A DNA stretch of 64,000 nt from Leptothermofonsia sp049200465. GTDB taxonomy: Bacteria; Cyanobacteriota; Cyanobacteriia; Leptolyngbyales; Leptolyngbyaceae. This document shows, piece after piece, positions 17,658-26,580 of the stretch (the stretch's first letter is position 1; each line of letters opens with the position of its first letter). The notes below the pieces were generated by a model. It saw only the letters and a list, made by a program, of their open reading frames with translations. It had not been told where the DNA came from and searched no databases. The stretch spans positions 434,001 through 498,000 of the forward strand of contig NZ_CP120836.1 of NCBI RefSeq assembly GCF_049200465.1. The letters run 5' to 3'. Made by a program: the position numbers and the translations under genes.

Positions 17658-18554
17658 CTAACAACTAGTCATGATGGAAGCCAGTGATCGCGCAAGTTGG
17701 GTATGCAAATGATGGCTGGCTTTGTATGCCAAAAAGTGGGCAACGGGGAAGTACCCCAGTAAACTTAAGTCTCCCACTAAGTCTAAAAGTTTATGACGTG
17801 CTGGTTCATTTGCAAATCTTAAGGGCGGATTAATCCAACCATCCGGGCCGCAAACCAGAGCATTCTCCAGGCTGCCACCCTTAATTAATCCCTGATGACG
17901 CAGGTATTCAATTTGATGGAGTAAACCAAACGTTCGTGCAGGGGCAATTTCATCCATAAAACTGGAGCCAAGAGGCCAACTGTGCCACTGGTTGCCAATC
18001 GCAGGCAGGTCAAAATCAATGCCATAGGTAAAGCGGGTTTCGCGGGTGGGTAAAGCCGCTACAAAGGCGTCGCCTACCTGAATCCAGAGCGGTTCTTGAA
18101 TTGAATAAACTGGGCGGGGTTCTGTTTGGGAAGTGAGACCCACCTGGGCGATCGCCTCAGCCCACTCCTTAGCGGACCCATCCAGCAAAGGCACTTCAGG
18201 TCCATCCAGTTCAATTCGCGCGTTGTCCACACCCATAGCAGCCATGGCCGCCAGTAAATGCTCTACAGTCCGCACCCTTGCCTCGCCCTGCGCCAACTCA
18301 GTTGAAAGTGTGGTTTGCACCACCGACTCCTCCCTTGCCGGAATTTCTGGCTGACCGGGTAAATCAATCCGAACAAAGTAGCGCCCTCGCCCCACAGGAG
18401 CTGGCACAATCTTCACCTGCACCGGCACCCCTGTATGTAGCCCCACTCCCTGGCAAGTGATGGGGGCCGCCAATGTTGATTGAACCGGATTAGGCTCAAA
18501 CTCTAAAGATGAATGGCTACCAGGGGATGCCTGATGACTGACTTCAACCTCCAT
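17658..18554 (-). CDS. lpxC: UDP-3-O-acyl-N-acetylglucosamine deacetylase
   Basis: Zinc amidase for the committed step of lipid A synthesis. 298 residues. Motifs: GVGLHTGVPV (about 37-46), VRTVEHLLAAMAAMG with zinc His (about 95-109), ELDGPEVPLLDGSA (about 117-130), ARTFGLLHQIEYLR (about 208-221), and the second zinc site in ARHKLLDLVGDLSLLGY with H and D (about 255-271). The residue after ARTFG is as in cyanobacterial LpxC. The start ATG at 18554 shares its last base with the first base after the bamA stop, so the two are translationally coupled. Confidence 0.96.
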   Translation of the reverse strand: MEVEVSHQASPGSHSSLEFEPNPVQSTLAAPITCQGVGLHTGVPVQVKIVPAPVGRGRYFVRIDLPGQPEIPAREESVVQTTLSTELAQGEARVRTVEHLLAAMAAMGVDNARIELDGPEVPLLDGSAKEWAEAIAQVGLTSQTEPRPVYSIQEPLWIQVGDAFVAALPTRETRFTYGIDFDLPAIGNQWHSWPLGSSFMDEIAPARTFGLLHQIEYLRHQGLIKGGSLENALVCGPDGWINPPLRFANEPARHKLLDLVGDLSLLGYFPVAHFLAYKASHHLHTQLARSLASIMTSC

Positions 18555-20983
18555 TAGAAGCGCTCCCCAATCCCAAAGTGAAAGCGAGTATCTCCCTGGT
18601 CATTGATGCCAAAGTCAATCCGGATCGGTCCCAGAGGAGACTGAACCCGTACCCCAGCACCATAACCAATTCCACTCCCCGGCTTATTTCGAACACCGCC
18701 GGGATCACCAGGCACATTGTCCTGACTACCAAAATCGGTTGCTGCATCCACAAACAATGCGCCAGAGATAATCGAAAAGATTGGGAAACGATATTCTACC
18801 GTCGCCTGTACATAGGAACGAGCCGCCGCCAGATCGCCTTCGTCATACCCCCGGACCGAGTTTGCTCCCCCCAGAACAAACGCTTCATAGGGAGGCAGGT
18901 CACCAATGACCGTACCAGCTTGAATGTTAAAGGCAAAGGCTTGAGGACATTGAGCCCCCGTGGGGTTCTTCTCTCGGCAACCCTGGGTAAATTTGATGAA
19001 CTGGGTTGGAATGTAGAAGCTGTAGCCCGCCCTTACCCGGTTGCCAAAGACACTGCCTAACCCCAGTGGTAGCCACTGTTCAGTTCCTGCTCGGAAAATG
19101 GAGCCACGGGTGGGACGGAGGGGATCATCGCGCAGGTCGCGCACAATGCCAAACTGAACGCTAAACAAGTCATTCTTCCCCCGACACCGATCGGATGGAA
19201 AGCTGAGGCAATTGCCAAGCTCGTCTCGGGGTGAAATGTCACCTTCAGAGTCGGTAATCTGTACCCGCTGGTACTGGAGCCCCAGGGATGCGGACCATTC
19301 CGCCCGCTGATAAGGGTTGCCATTTAGCGGGCGTGAAAAACTAATGCCTCCTCCGGTGCGGATGACGCGGGGCCGATCGCGATCGCCATCCCGATCGGCT
19401 GGCAATCTCACCTCCGGATCACCGCCATCAAAAATCAGCGAAATCGTCCGCCGCCGGAATAGATTTAAGGTATAAGACGTGCGGAACGGATCCCCCCCAA
19501 TCCAGGGGTCAGTAAAGCTGAGGTCAAACAGCAGTTCCCGTTGACCAATTTGCACTTCGGCTCCCAATTTCTGGTTATTTCCACCAAAGTTTTGCTGCTG
19601 GAAGCTCACCGTTCCAAACAAACCGCTGGCAGAGCTAATACCGGCACCAGCGGCGATCGAACCCGTATTTTTCTCCGCTACATTAGCCACTACCACCACC
19701 TTGCGTGGATCCTGTGTCCCTGGCTGAAGTGATAGCTTCACATCTTCAAAGATCCCCAGGCCATAAACCCGTTGCAGATCCCTTTCAACCTGGGCGCGGT
19801 TAAACACATCCCCTGGCTTTGTCTGAAACTCACGGGTAATGATAAATGGGCGAGTCTTACCCCGAATTGGGTTGCCCTTAGCGTCCTTATCTTCCCCTTC
19901 CTTGTTAACGAAGCGGACCTGAATATCTTCAACCACTCCTTCCGCAACTTCCAGAGTAACAACCCCTTCTGGAGACACCCTGGGAGCATCAACCACCTGG
20001 GCCAGAACGTAACCATTGTCCTGATACCACTTATTGACTTGTTTGATGCCCTCTTGCAACTGCACCAGATTCAGTACACTGCCGTACTGGTCTTTAAAGG
20101 CATCCTCAACCACCGATGGCGGCAGCACTGTTGCTCCTTCCACCTGCACCTTTTGCAACACGGGGTTCAACGCTACCTCAAACGTGACCCTTACACCCAG
20201 TGGAGTATCCTCTGGTACTGCCCGCACATTAGAAAAATAGCCTGTGGCGAAGATGGCGTTAATATCTTCCTGAAGTTGAGAACGGGTTGTAGTTCGCCCT
20301 GGTTGAGTCCGAATGACCTTATAAACTTCTTCCTGGATTGGACCATCGACCCCTCTTACCTCAACTTCGGCAACCAGCACCCTGGGTTCCGGTTCAGGTT
20401 CCTTCGTTTCCTCTGCTGGAGGGGTTGGAACTGGCTGTTCAGGGGTCGGAGTGGGTTGTTCTGTTGGGGCGGGTTTTTCTTCAGGCGATGGCTCCGTTGG
20501 AGCTGGCTGACCTCGTTGTAGTGCGGGTTGTGGCGATGTTGTAGGAGGGGTTGGCGCAGGCTTCAGTTCCTCTGGCACCTGTAGGGTCGGTGAAGGAGAA
20601 GCGGGTTTCGGTGTTAATTGAATTTGGTCAGGCGTTGCCTGCAGGGGAGTTCCTGCATCCCCTGGGGTTATTGGATTGGGAGTCCCTGGCCCCTGGGCTT
20701 GAAGCAACCAGCCTGGAGTAACTCCAGGACTGAGAGGGCCAGAGGCGGGCTTTGCTTCTACCGGAGATTCAACTGAAGCGCCAACTCCAACGTTAATGGG
20801 TTTGAAAACGGGTGGCCCTCCCGTTGTCATCGGATAGGAGTGAGAGGTTTCCTTATCGGAGGAGAGAGAGGGGGTGGTTTGCCCTTTTGCAGAGTTAGAT
20901 AAACCAAGAGTTGCTGCGGTGGCAAGGAAAGCTACTAAAACCGGGGAAAAACGCATTTTGTTCACGCTGGTTGGCACGTCCAC
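18554..20983 (-). CDS. bamA: Outer membrane assembly factor BamA (Omp85)
   Basis: Inserts beta-barrel proteins into the outer membrane. 809 residues: a signal peptide at 1-35 (FLATAATLGLSNSAKGQ), a Pro/Thr/Glu-rich linker of about 170 residues that is typical of cyanobacterial Omp85, three POTRA domains (about 205-440, starting VLVAEVEVRGVDG), then the 16-strand barrel. Barrel signatures include YTLNLFRRRTISLIF, the VRGYDEGDLAAARSYV element of the L6 loop (about 712) and the terminal strand ending DTRFHFGIGERF with aromatic C terminus. First gene of the lipid A cluster; purC lies 300 bp upstream. Confidence 0.95.
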   Translation of the reverse strand: MDVPTSVNKMRFSPVLVAFLATAATLGLSNSAKGQTTPSLSSDKETSHSYPMTTGGPPVFKPINVGVGASVESPVEAKPASGPLSPGVTPGWLLQAQGPGTPNPITPGDAGTPLQATPDQIQLTPKPASPSPTLQVPEELKPAPTPPTTSPQPALQRGQPAPTEPSPEEKPAPTEQPTPTPEQPVPTPPAEETKEPEPEPRVLVAEVEVRGVDGPIQEEVYKVIRTQPGRTTTRSQLQEDINAIFATGYFSNVRAVPEDTPLGVRVTFEVALNPVLQKVQVEGATVLPPSVVEDAFKDQYGSVLNLVQLQEGIKQVNKWYQDNGYVLAQVVDAPRVSPEGVVTLEVAEGVVEDIQVRFVNKEGEDKDAKGNPIRGKTRPFIITREFQTKPGDVFNRAQVERDLQRVYGLGIFEDVKLSLQPGTQDPRKVVVVANVAEKNTGSIAAGAGISSASGLFGTVSFQQQNFGGNNQKLGAEVQIGQRELLFDLSFTDPWIGGDPFRTSYTLNLFRRRTISLIFDGGDPEVRLPADRDGDRDRPRVIRTGGGISFSRPLNGNPYQRAEWSASLGLQYQRVQITDSEGDISPRDELGNCLSFPSDRCRGKNDLFSVQFGIVRDLRDDPLRPTRGSIFRAGTEQWLPLGLGSVFGNRVRAGYSFYIPTQFIKFTQGCREKNPTGAQCPQAFAFNIQAGTVIGDLPPYEAFVLGGANSVRGYDEGDLAAARSYVQATVEYRFPIFSIISGALFVDAATDFGSQDNVPGDPGGVRNKPGSGIGYGAGVRVQSPLGPIRIDFGINDQGDTRFHFGIGERF

Positions 20984-21279
20984 ACACCGAAATCTGCTTA
21001 ATGCAGTTTCAACAAACAGTATCAGGCAAAAATGTAATCTGATGTAAACCTTGAAATTTTACCGCATAGGTGGGTACCAATACCTAACCTGAGTGGGCAG
21101 TCATGAATTTACGGATGTTTCCAGTTGATTTGGGTTAGCCACGCTCTATAAGGGACCAGGGGCTGGGGGCTGGAGTGTGGTTTATGCCTCTGAAACTGGC
21201 TGGAGGACTTTGGGCTTTGAATTTTAGTGATGTAGTGATGAATCCTGGATAGTCTGAATTGTTCCCCCCGTTCAGATAT
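20984..21279. other. Intergenic region upstream of bamA
   Basis: About 300 bp between the purC 3' end and the bamA start, so it should contain the promoter of the bamA-lpx cluster. TAGGTGGGTACCAATACCTAAC (about 21066-21087) is a weak inverted repeat. No repeat-family element was seen. Confidence 0.4.
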
Positions 21280-22009
21280 TCACAGTTTTGAACTTAAAAC
21301 TCGCTCCAGGACTTGCTGGTAAGCGGCTTCCACACTACCCAGGTCATGCCGAAAGCGGTCTTTATCCAGGACCCGCTTGGTTGGGTCAGCTTCAGACTGG
21401 TTCCAGAGGCGACAGGTGTCTGGGCTGATTTCATCTGCCAGGATTAACTGACCATCAGGGTCGATGCCAAATTCCAGTTTGAAGTCTACCAGGGTAATTC
21501 CACACTCCTGAAAAAAGGCCGTCAAAATATCATTTATTTGCAAAGCCAGGGTTTGCAGTTGGTCAACCTGTTCGGGAGTTGCCAGTTCCAGCAGAAACAG
21601 GCGATCGCGCGTCAGGAGTGGGTCGCCCAATGAGTCGTTTTTTATAGTAAAACTCGACCAGAGGTTTTGGCAGCACCGTCCCAACAGGTAGCCCGGTTTC
21701 ACGGCATAGACTACCAGCCGCAATATTTCGGACAACCACTTCTAGCGGCACAATCTTAACCGCGCGCACCTGCATTTCGTTGGGGCTCACCTGTGCAACA
21801 AAGTGAGTCGGAATGCCCTCTGCTTCCAGTACTTGAAACAGGTGGCTGGAAATCGCGCAATTAATGGCTCCTTTCCCTTGGATGCTGCCTCGCTTTTGGG
21901 CATTAAAAGCGGTGGCATCGTCTTTGAAGCAGGTCAGCAGCACCTCTGGATCATCGGTAGCATAGAGAATTTTGGCTTTCCCTTCATAAAGTTTTTGACG
22001 AACAGTCAT
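21280..22009 (-). CDS. purC: SAICAR synthase, split by a homopolymer frameshift
   Basis: Purine biosynthesis: ligates aspartate to CAIR. The N-terminal frame (22009 to about 21640) has KLYEGKAKILYATDDPE, DDATAFNAQKRG, GKGAINCAIS and PLEVVVRNIAAGS. The C-terminal frame (about 21640 to 21280) has NDSLGDPLL, FKLEFGIDPDGQLILADEI SPDTCRLW and the terminal helix. The break falls exactly in a six-T run at 21638-21643 (AAAAAA on the coding strand). Five bases would read FYYKNDSLGDP, the conserved sequence. With the correction the protein is about 242 residues, the normal length. purC is essential without external purines, so a sequencing error is likelier than a pseudogene. The 99-codon plus-strand frame over the start is a shadow. 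Confidence 0.93.
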
Positions 22010-22131
22010 GAAGAAATTGTAATGAAGTTGGATTTTGTCGAGTATCTAGGAATATGGGGGAAAAACTACGGCGTTTTTCTACCCAACAGTTCCCGAATTT
22101 AAATTGTAGCTTTCTCAAGATTCCCTGGTTT

Positions 22132-22250
22132 TAAGTAGCCAGGCGCGATTAAATTAAGGATAATTTCGGGGGTGGAGGGGGTGAAACCCTCTGCCTGGGG
22201 ACGCAGCCCCACTCTCCCCCTTTACCAAATTAATTATGACTACCTACTTA
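22132..22250 (+). repeat. Family C MITE, full copy
   Basis: TAAGTAGCCAGGCGCGATTA at the left and ATGACTACCTACTTA at the right. The inner arms hold AATTAAGG and, inverted, AAATTAATTA. The core contains GAGGGGGTGAAACCCTCTGCC and GGGGACGCAGCCCC. It lies between divergent purC and the lipoprotein gene. Confidence 0.85.
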
Positions 22251-22331
22251 GATCTCTCCAGATACATTTCAATCTCTTTCAATCCGCTGTTTTTGCTTTA
22301 ATTGGCTAGAGTCCCTAATGGTGATGTCTGG

Positions 22332-23405
22332 ATGAAACTCCCGCATCTGACGGTTATGCTGTCAACTGGTGCCTTGCTACTGAGTGGGTGCGCTCTGGTT
22401 GAGCAGCCCATTGCAGCTAATTCGACCCCAGAAGCGTCTCCCTCTCAATCCCCCTCTGCGCTGGATCGTTATGTGTCTGCCCGCCGTCTTGCCTGGGAAG
22501 CGGCTGTGATGGTGCAGCACCCCCCCCATCCGGTTAACACCTGGCAGGATGCACGGATCAAATGGCGGCAGGCAATTCGTTTGCTAGAGGATATTCCGCA
22601 GAACGAATCGGTGGCGGCTCAAGCCAGGGAAAAGCTGGCAACTTACCGAACCAATTATGCGGCGATTAGCCGTCGTCTGGAGACTGAGCAAGCTGCCGTT
22701 GAACAATGGGAAAAAGCTCACACTTCGGCCTGGCAAGCGGCTGTAACGGTGCAAGATCCGCCCCATTCATTGCGGGTGTGGCAGCGGGCCAGCCTCAAGT
22801 GGCAAGAGGCGATCGCTCTTCTCGAAACTATTCCAGACACCACCTCTGTTTACCCCCAAAGTCAGGAAAAGCTGGCAATCTACCGCAGCAATTACCACGC
22901 CATTAATCAGCGAATCGCCACTGAGACTCAGGCATTAAAAACATTGAAGCAATTTTCAGAATTGGCGGTTCAGCTCAATAATATTCCGAATCGTGCGTCT
23001 GCTGACCCCAGCACAAACCAGATCGGTATCAGTTATCCGGAATACGTCAGCCTGGTTCAAAAGTTGGAAAGTTCGTTGGCTCAATTTGCTGGACAACCAG
23101 ATGGAAAAAAACACCCCATTTATGCTGACTTGGAGCAGGCGATCGCAGACTTCAAAACGGTAACAAAACTCTGGCAAGCCTACCTCAACTACAAACAAGA
23201 TAACTCTCAGTGGCTCTACGACGATGTTTTTAATCAGCTAGTGCCTCTTCCCTTCCAGGATATCGCCACCCTTGTTCAAAAATACAGAATCAAGACCTAT
23301 TCGGATGGCACCAAAGTTTCTCTGCGATTCGCTGCCTGGACCATCTGGTATCAAGCAGGGCAACACATTCGCAAAGCCCAGCAAGAGATTTTGAGCATGA
23401 GCTAG
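22332..23405 (+). CDS. Putative lipoprotein with internally duplicated helical domain
   Basis: 357 residues from the ATG at 22332; a TTG ten codons earlier is less likely because the signal peptide (MKLPHLTVMLSTGALLL) begins here. Lipobox LSGC at about 17-20 indicates lipid attachment. Two similar units of about 68 residues follow: one with AWEAAVMVQHPPHPVNTWQD and REKLATYRTNYAAISRRLE, the second with AWQAAVTVQDPPHSLRVWQR and QEKLAIYRSNYHAINQRIA. The rest is helical (about 220-357). I do not recognise a named family. The unit pattern (W..A..V..PP....W..A..KW..AI.LLE.IP) looks like a cyanobacterial envelope repeat. The stop TAG lies in a CTAGTACAGC repeat end. Confidence 0.78.
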   Translation: MKLPHLTVMLSTGALLLSGCALVEQPIAANSTPEASPSQSPSALDRYVSARRLAWEAAVMVQHPPHPVNTWQDARIKWRQAIRLLEDIPQNESVAAQAREKLATYRTNYAAISRRLETEQAAVEQWEKAHTSAWQAAVTVQDPPHSLRVWQRASLKWQEAIALLETIPDTTSVYPQSQEKLAIYRSNYHAINQRIATETQALKTLKQFSELAVQLNNIPNRASADPSTNQIGISYPEYVSLVQKLESSLAQFAGQPDGKKHPIYADLEQAIADFKTVTKLWQAYLNYKQDNSQWLYDDVFNQLVPLPFQDIATLVQKYRIKTYSDGTKVSLRFAAWTIWYQAGQHIRKAQQEILSMS

Positions 23406-23424
23406 TACAGCACGGCGGGAATAT
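23402..23424 (+). repeat. Solo end resembling the IS630-type inverted repeat
   Basis: CTAGTACAGCACGGCGGGAA resembles CTAGTACCGCGCGGCGGAAA, the left end of the IS at 54237. No partner end was found nearby. It overlaps the stop codon of the lipoprotein gene. Confidence 0.5.
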
Positions 23425-23499
23425 GGATACCATTCTGGCTCCCTCCGACTCCCCACGACTCAACTCAATGGTTACTGGACTGATGCCATCGTCCACTAC

Positions 23500-24228
23500 T
23501 TAAAACAGCTTCATTTGTTCAGACTGTTGAGGTGGTTTAGCTGATTGGGAAAGGGGCTGGTCGATCGCTGGACCGGATGCCAGATTATGAGCAAAGCGAG
23601 TAGTTTCGGGAAGGCGGTACCTGGTGGTGCAGCGCATGACGTAGGAGATCGCTGTTTCTAGACTGACCCGGTGCCCACTGGAAATGTAAACAGGTTTGGT
23701 TTTGGGGCGAGTTCGCAATGCCGCTCCAATCATTTCTCCCTTATGGGTTAAGGGAACCCAACAACCTCGCTCATCTGGCACTTCGGCATGAGTGCCTACC
23801 AGTAAGGATTTGGCTACACCAATGGCAGGTAAATGGGTGAGCAATCCCAGATGGCAGGCAATACCAAAGCGGCGGGGGTGGGCAATTCCCTGTCCATCAC
23901 AAAGGAGCAAGTCCGGTAAAATCGTCAGCTTTTGAAGGGCGTCCAGAACCGCGGGAACTTCTCGAAATGAAAGGAAGCTAGGGATGTAGGGAAAGGTGGT
24001 AGGACGGCGGGCAATGGCTTTGTCCTGTAACTGTAAAGTTTCCAGACTGAGAACCGCCACCGCTGCACGGGTAATGGTTCCCTCTGACTCAAATCCCACA
24101 TCAATGCCTGCTACATAACGAACCTCATCCATCTGATCGGTGGTAATGATCTCGCCCCGGAGGGCTTGTTGAATCGCGATCGCTTCCTCCGTGGTCAGGC
24201 ACCAGTCATGGCGTTGTTCAATCTTCAT
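23500..24228 (-). CDS. nfi: Endonuclease V
   Basis: Cleaves DNA next to deoxyinosine, starting repair of deaminated adenine. 242 residues. Catalytic features: YVAGIDVGF (first Asp, about 38-46), AAVAVLSLETLQ, FLSFREVPAVLDAL (Glu, about 86-99), LLCDGQGIAHPRRFGIACHL (Asp, about 107-126) and GVAKSLLVG (Lys, about 136-144), then YISSGHRVSLETAI. Complete compared with bacterial Nfi (about 220), with a Ser/Gln-rich C-terminal tail. Start ATG at 24228, with an RNA polymerase-facing intergenic gap to the divergent ctaA gene. Confidence 0.96.
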   Translation of the reverse strand: MKIEQRHDWCLTTEEAIAIQQALRGEIITTDQMDEVRYVAGIDVGFESEGTITRAAVAVLSLETLQLQDKAIARRPTTFPYIPSFLSFREVPAVLDALQKLTILPDLLLCDGQGIAHPRRFGIACHLGLLTHLPAIGVAKSLLVGTHAEVPDERGCWVPLTHKGEMIGAALRTRPKTKPVYISSGHRVSLETAISYVMRCTTRYRLPETTRFAHNLASGPAIDQPLSQSAKPPQQSEQMKLF

Positions 24229-24452
24229 TCATGTATCGGTCGTTTAAGTGATCGAAAGATTTAAGAATTTGTGCAAATCCAGATACTACACGTAAATCTC
24301 AATCCGAAGAAATTCCTAAAGGAAGAGGGGTCTATCAGCAGGGTCATTAAAGTAATAGCTAGGATTGCAATTAGCAATCATTATGTTTCGTGAACGGTGA
24401 GCTTTGACTCAGGATTCATTAAGTTGAGTTTTTGATTTTCTGAAGGTTTTTG

Positions 24453-25454
24453 ATGACGGACGTTTTTTTCCATCGCTCTGAAGTTGAACCCTCCCGCCCA
24501 CGAGAGTTCATTTGCCGTTTAGTACTGGGTATGGCGCTGGAAACCCTGTTTTTGATGGCGCTAGGCAGTGCAACACGAGTCATGAATGCAGGACTTGCCT
24601 GTCCCGATTGGCCCCTTTGTTATGGAGAATTGGTTCCCCACCAGCAGATGAATTTCCAGGTGTTTCTAGAATGGTTTCATCGCCTCACTGCTTCTTCAAT
24701 GGGGGTGTTTGCGATCGCCCTTGTGCTCCTCTCCTGGTGGCATCGACGCGCCCTTCCTGGTTGGCTTCCCTGGGCGTGTAGCCTGGCACTGGGACTGATT
24801 GTTTTTCAAGGTGTATTGGGTGGACTGACAGTTACCGAACTGCTTCGGTTTGATATCGTGACGGCCCACCTGGCAACGGCCTTACTATTCTTCATTACCC
24901 TGCTGACGATTGGAGGGTTCCTTCTCCCCTACCAGGGCACAGGCAGTGCTGGCAAACTACGCTGGGTTGCTCTATTTGCGGCTGTGATGGTTTACCTGCA
25001 AAGCATTTTGGGTGCCCTGGTCGCTTCTCAATGGGCATTGCATCAGTGCCTTAGCGCGGCAAACCTCTGTCGGGTTATGAATAGCCATATTGCGGGGGTT
25101 GTACCTGCCACTCTGGGAACGCTGGTGCTAGTGGTGATGGCCTGGAGAACACCCGCACTGCATCCAATTCTGAGACGACTGGCAAATCTGGCTAGCGTTC
25201 TGGTTGTCCTCCAGATACTGCTGGGGGTTGCCACATTTAAATTGCGGCTTCAGGTGGAACCTCTGACTGTAGCGCATCAGGCAGTGGGAGCAGGATTGCT
25301 GGGAACTCTGGTTCTCTTTACGGTGCTGGCATTACGCGATATGCCAGCCTCTATTCCTCTGGTAGCTCCATCCCGTCCCCTGTTGTCTGAATCTACCCGT
25401 CCCCTGTTGTCTGAATCTATGCAAGACGATGGCACAAACAGCCAGCTTACCTGA
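24453..25454 (+). CDS. ctaA: Heme A synthase (COX15/CtaA)
   Basis: Oxidises the C8 methyl group of heme O to form heme A for cytochrome c oxidase, in the plasma/thylakoid membrane. 333 residues with about eight membrane helices. The heme-ligand histidines are visible in LEWFHRLTAS, VTAHLATALLF, MNSHIAGV and LTVAHQAVGAG. The paired cysteines seen in bacterial CtaA are present as ACPDWPLC and HQCLSAANLCR. The C terminus is a Pro/Ser-rich direct repeat (SRPLLSESTRPLLSES). Start ATG 24453 rather than TTG 24450. Its end overlaps the longest frame of ctaB by 26 bp, but not the likely ctaB start. Confidence 0.94.
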   Translation: MTDVFFHRSEVEPSRPREFICRLVLGMALETLFLMALGSATRVMNAGLACPDWPLCYGELVPHQQMNFQVFLEWFHRLTASSMGVFAIALVLLSWWHRRALPGWLPWACSLALGLIVFQGVLGGLTVTELLRFDIVTAHLATALLFFITLLTIGGFLLPYQGTGSAGKLRWVALFAAVMVYLQSILGALVASQWALHQCLSAANLCRVMNSHIAGVVPATLGTLVLVVMAWRTPALHPILRRLANLASVLVVLQILLGVATFKLRLQVEPLTVAHQAVGAGLLGTLVLFTVLALRDMPASIPLVAPSRPLLSESTRPLLSESMQDDGTNSQLT

Positions 25455-25542
25455 TTATCGGCATCCCTTGTTAAGCGATCGCCTCACCCATTATTGCCTG
25501 ACTCATTGGCCTCAGTATCTCTTTTTGGAAGGAAACGAGCGA

Positions 25543-26544
25543 ATGCAAGAGACAACTCTGGTGGGCATTTCCCGCCGACACGACAATTTTCTACAAGTTA
25601 TTCAAAGCTACTGGCAACTGACCAAACCCCGGATCATTCTACTGCTATTGATTACGACGGCTGGGGGAATGTGGATCGCCGCAGAAGGTCAGGTGAATCC
25701 GGTGCTGCTGCTGGTGACGCTGCTGAGTGGGGCCTGTGCTGCGGGGGCTGCCAATACGATTAATTGCCTCTATGACCGTGATATTGATTACATTATGGAG
25801 CGGACCCGTCACCGTCCGTTACCTTCTGGGCGAGTTCAGCCACGGGATGCACTGCTGTTTGCGATTGCTCTCACCCTCTTCTCTTTTTTCCTGCTGGCCG
25901 TATTTGCCAATTTGCTAAGCGCCTGTCTGGCGATGGCAGGAATTGGGGTGTATGTCCTGGTTTACACCCACTGGTTAAAACGCCACAGTACTCAAAATAT
26001 CGTTATTGGAGGCGCCGCTGGAGCCATTCCGCCACTGGTCGGTTGGGCTGCAGTAACGGGTGAGCTGAGTTGGGCGGCCTGGGTGTTGTTTGCCATCATC
26101 TTCTTGTGGACACCACCCCATTTCTGGGCTCTGGCGATGATGATTAGGGAAGATTACGCCAGGGTGGGGGTGCCAATGTTGCCCGTGGTAGAGGGCGAAG
26201 AACCCACTGCCCGCCAAATTTTCCATTACACCCTGATATTGATTCCGGTAACGTTGCTGCTGGTTTTCCCTCTCCATGTGATGGGAGCAATTTATGGGGC
26301 GATCGCCCTGCTCCTGGGTGGCATCTTTGTGAAGAAGGCCTGGCAATTGATGCGCAATCCTTCCGACCTGGGCATGGCTCGTTCCGTCTTCAAATACTCG
26401 ATTCTTTACCTGATGCTGCTCTGCGCCGGAATGGGACTGGACAGCTTGCCTGCCACCCACCAGGTTGTCAAGCTGGTAGCAGCTAACTGGCAAACTTGGG
26501 TAAGTACGATTTCAGCAGTAAACGCGATCGCCCCGCTACAATAA
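25543..26544 (+). CDS. ctaB: Protoheme IX farnesyltransferase (heme O synthase)
   Basis: Transfers the farnesyl group to heme B, giving heme O, the substrate of CtaA. 333 residues, nine predicted helices. Prenyltransferase Asp motifs: NCLYDRDIDYIMERTRHRPL (about 75-94) and the second in FLWTPPHFWALAM followed by REDYARVGVPMLPVV. The frame is open from 25429, but the ATG at 25543 was chosen because it begins the typical cyanobacterial N terminus (MQETTLVGISRRHDNF) and has GGAAACGAGCGA upstream. It follows ctaA in the same direction, so the two form a heme A operon. Confidence 0.95.
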   Translation: MQETTLVGISRRHDNFLQVIQSYWQLTKPRIILLLLITTAGGMWIAAEGQVNPVLLLVTLLSGACAAGAANTINCLYDRDIDYIMERTRHRPLPSGRVQPRDALLFAIALTLFSFFLLAVFANLLSACLAMAGIGVYVLVYTHWLKRHSTQNIVIGGAAGAIPPLVGWAAVTGELSWAAWVLFAIIFLWTPPHFWALAMMIREDYARVGVPMLPVVEGEEPTARQIFHYTLILIPVTLLLVFPLHVMGAIYGAIALLLGGIFVKKAWQLMRNPSDLGMARSVFKYSILYLMLLCAGMGLDSLPATHQVVKLVAANWQTWVSTISAVNAIAPLQ

Positions 26545-26580
26545 AGGTTGAGATTTGTATCGATTTGATGGGGAGTGTGT

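Noticed and set aside
19772..20521. Plus-strand 249-codon frame within bamA
   Set aside because: Antisense to a well-supported gene; long only because of the Pro/Thr-rich linker composition.
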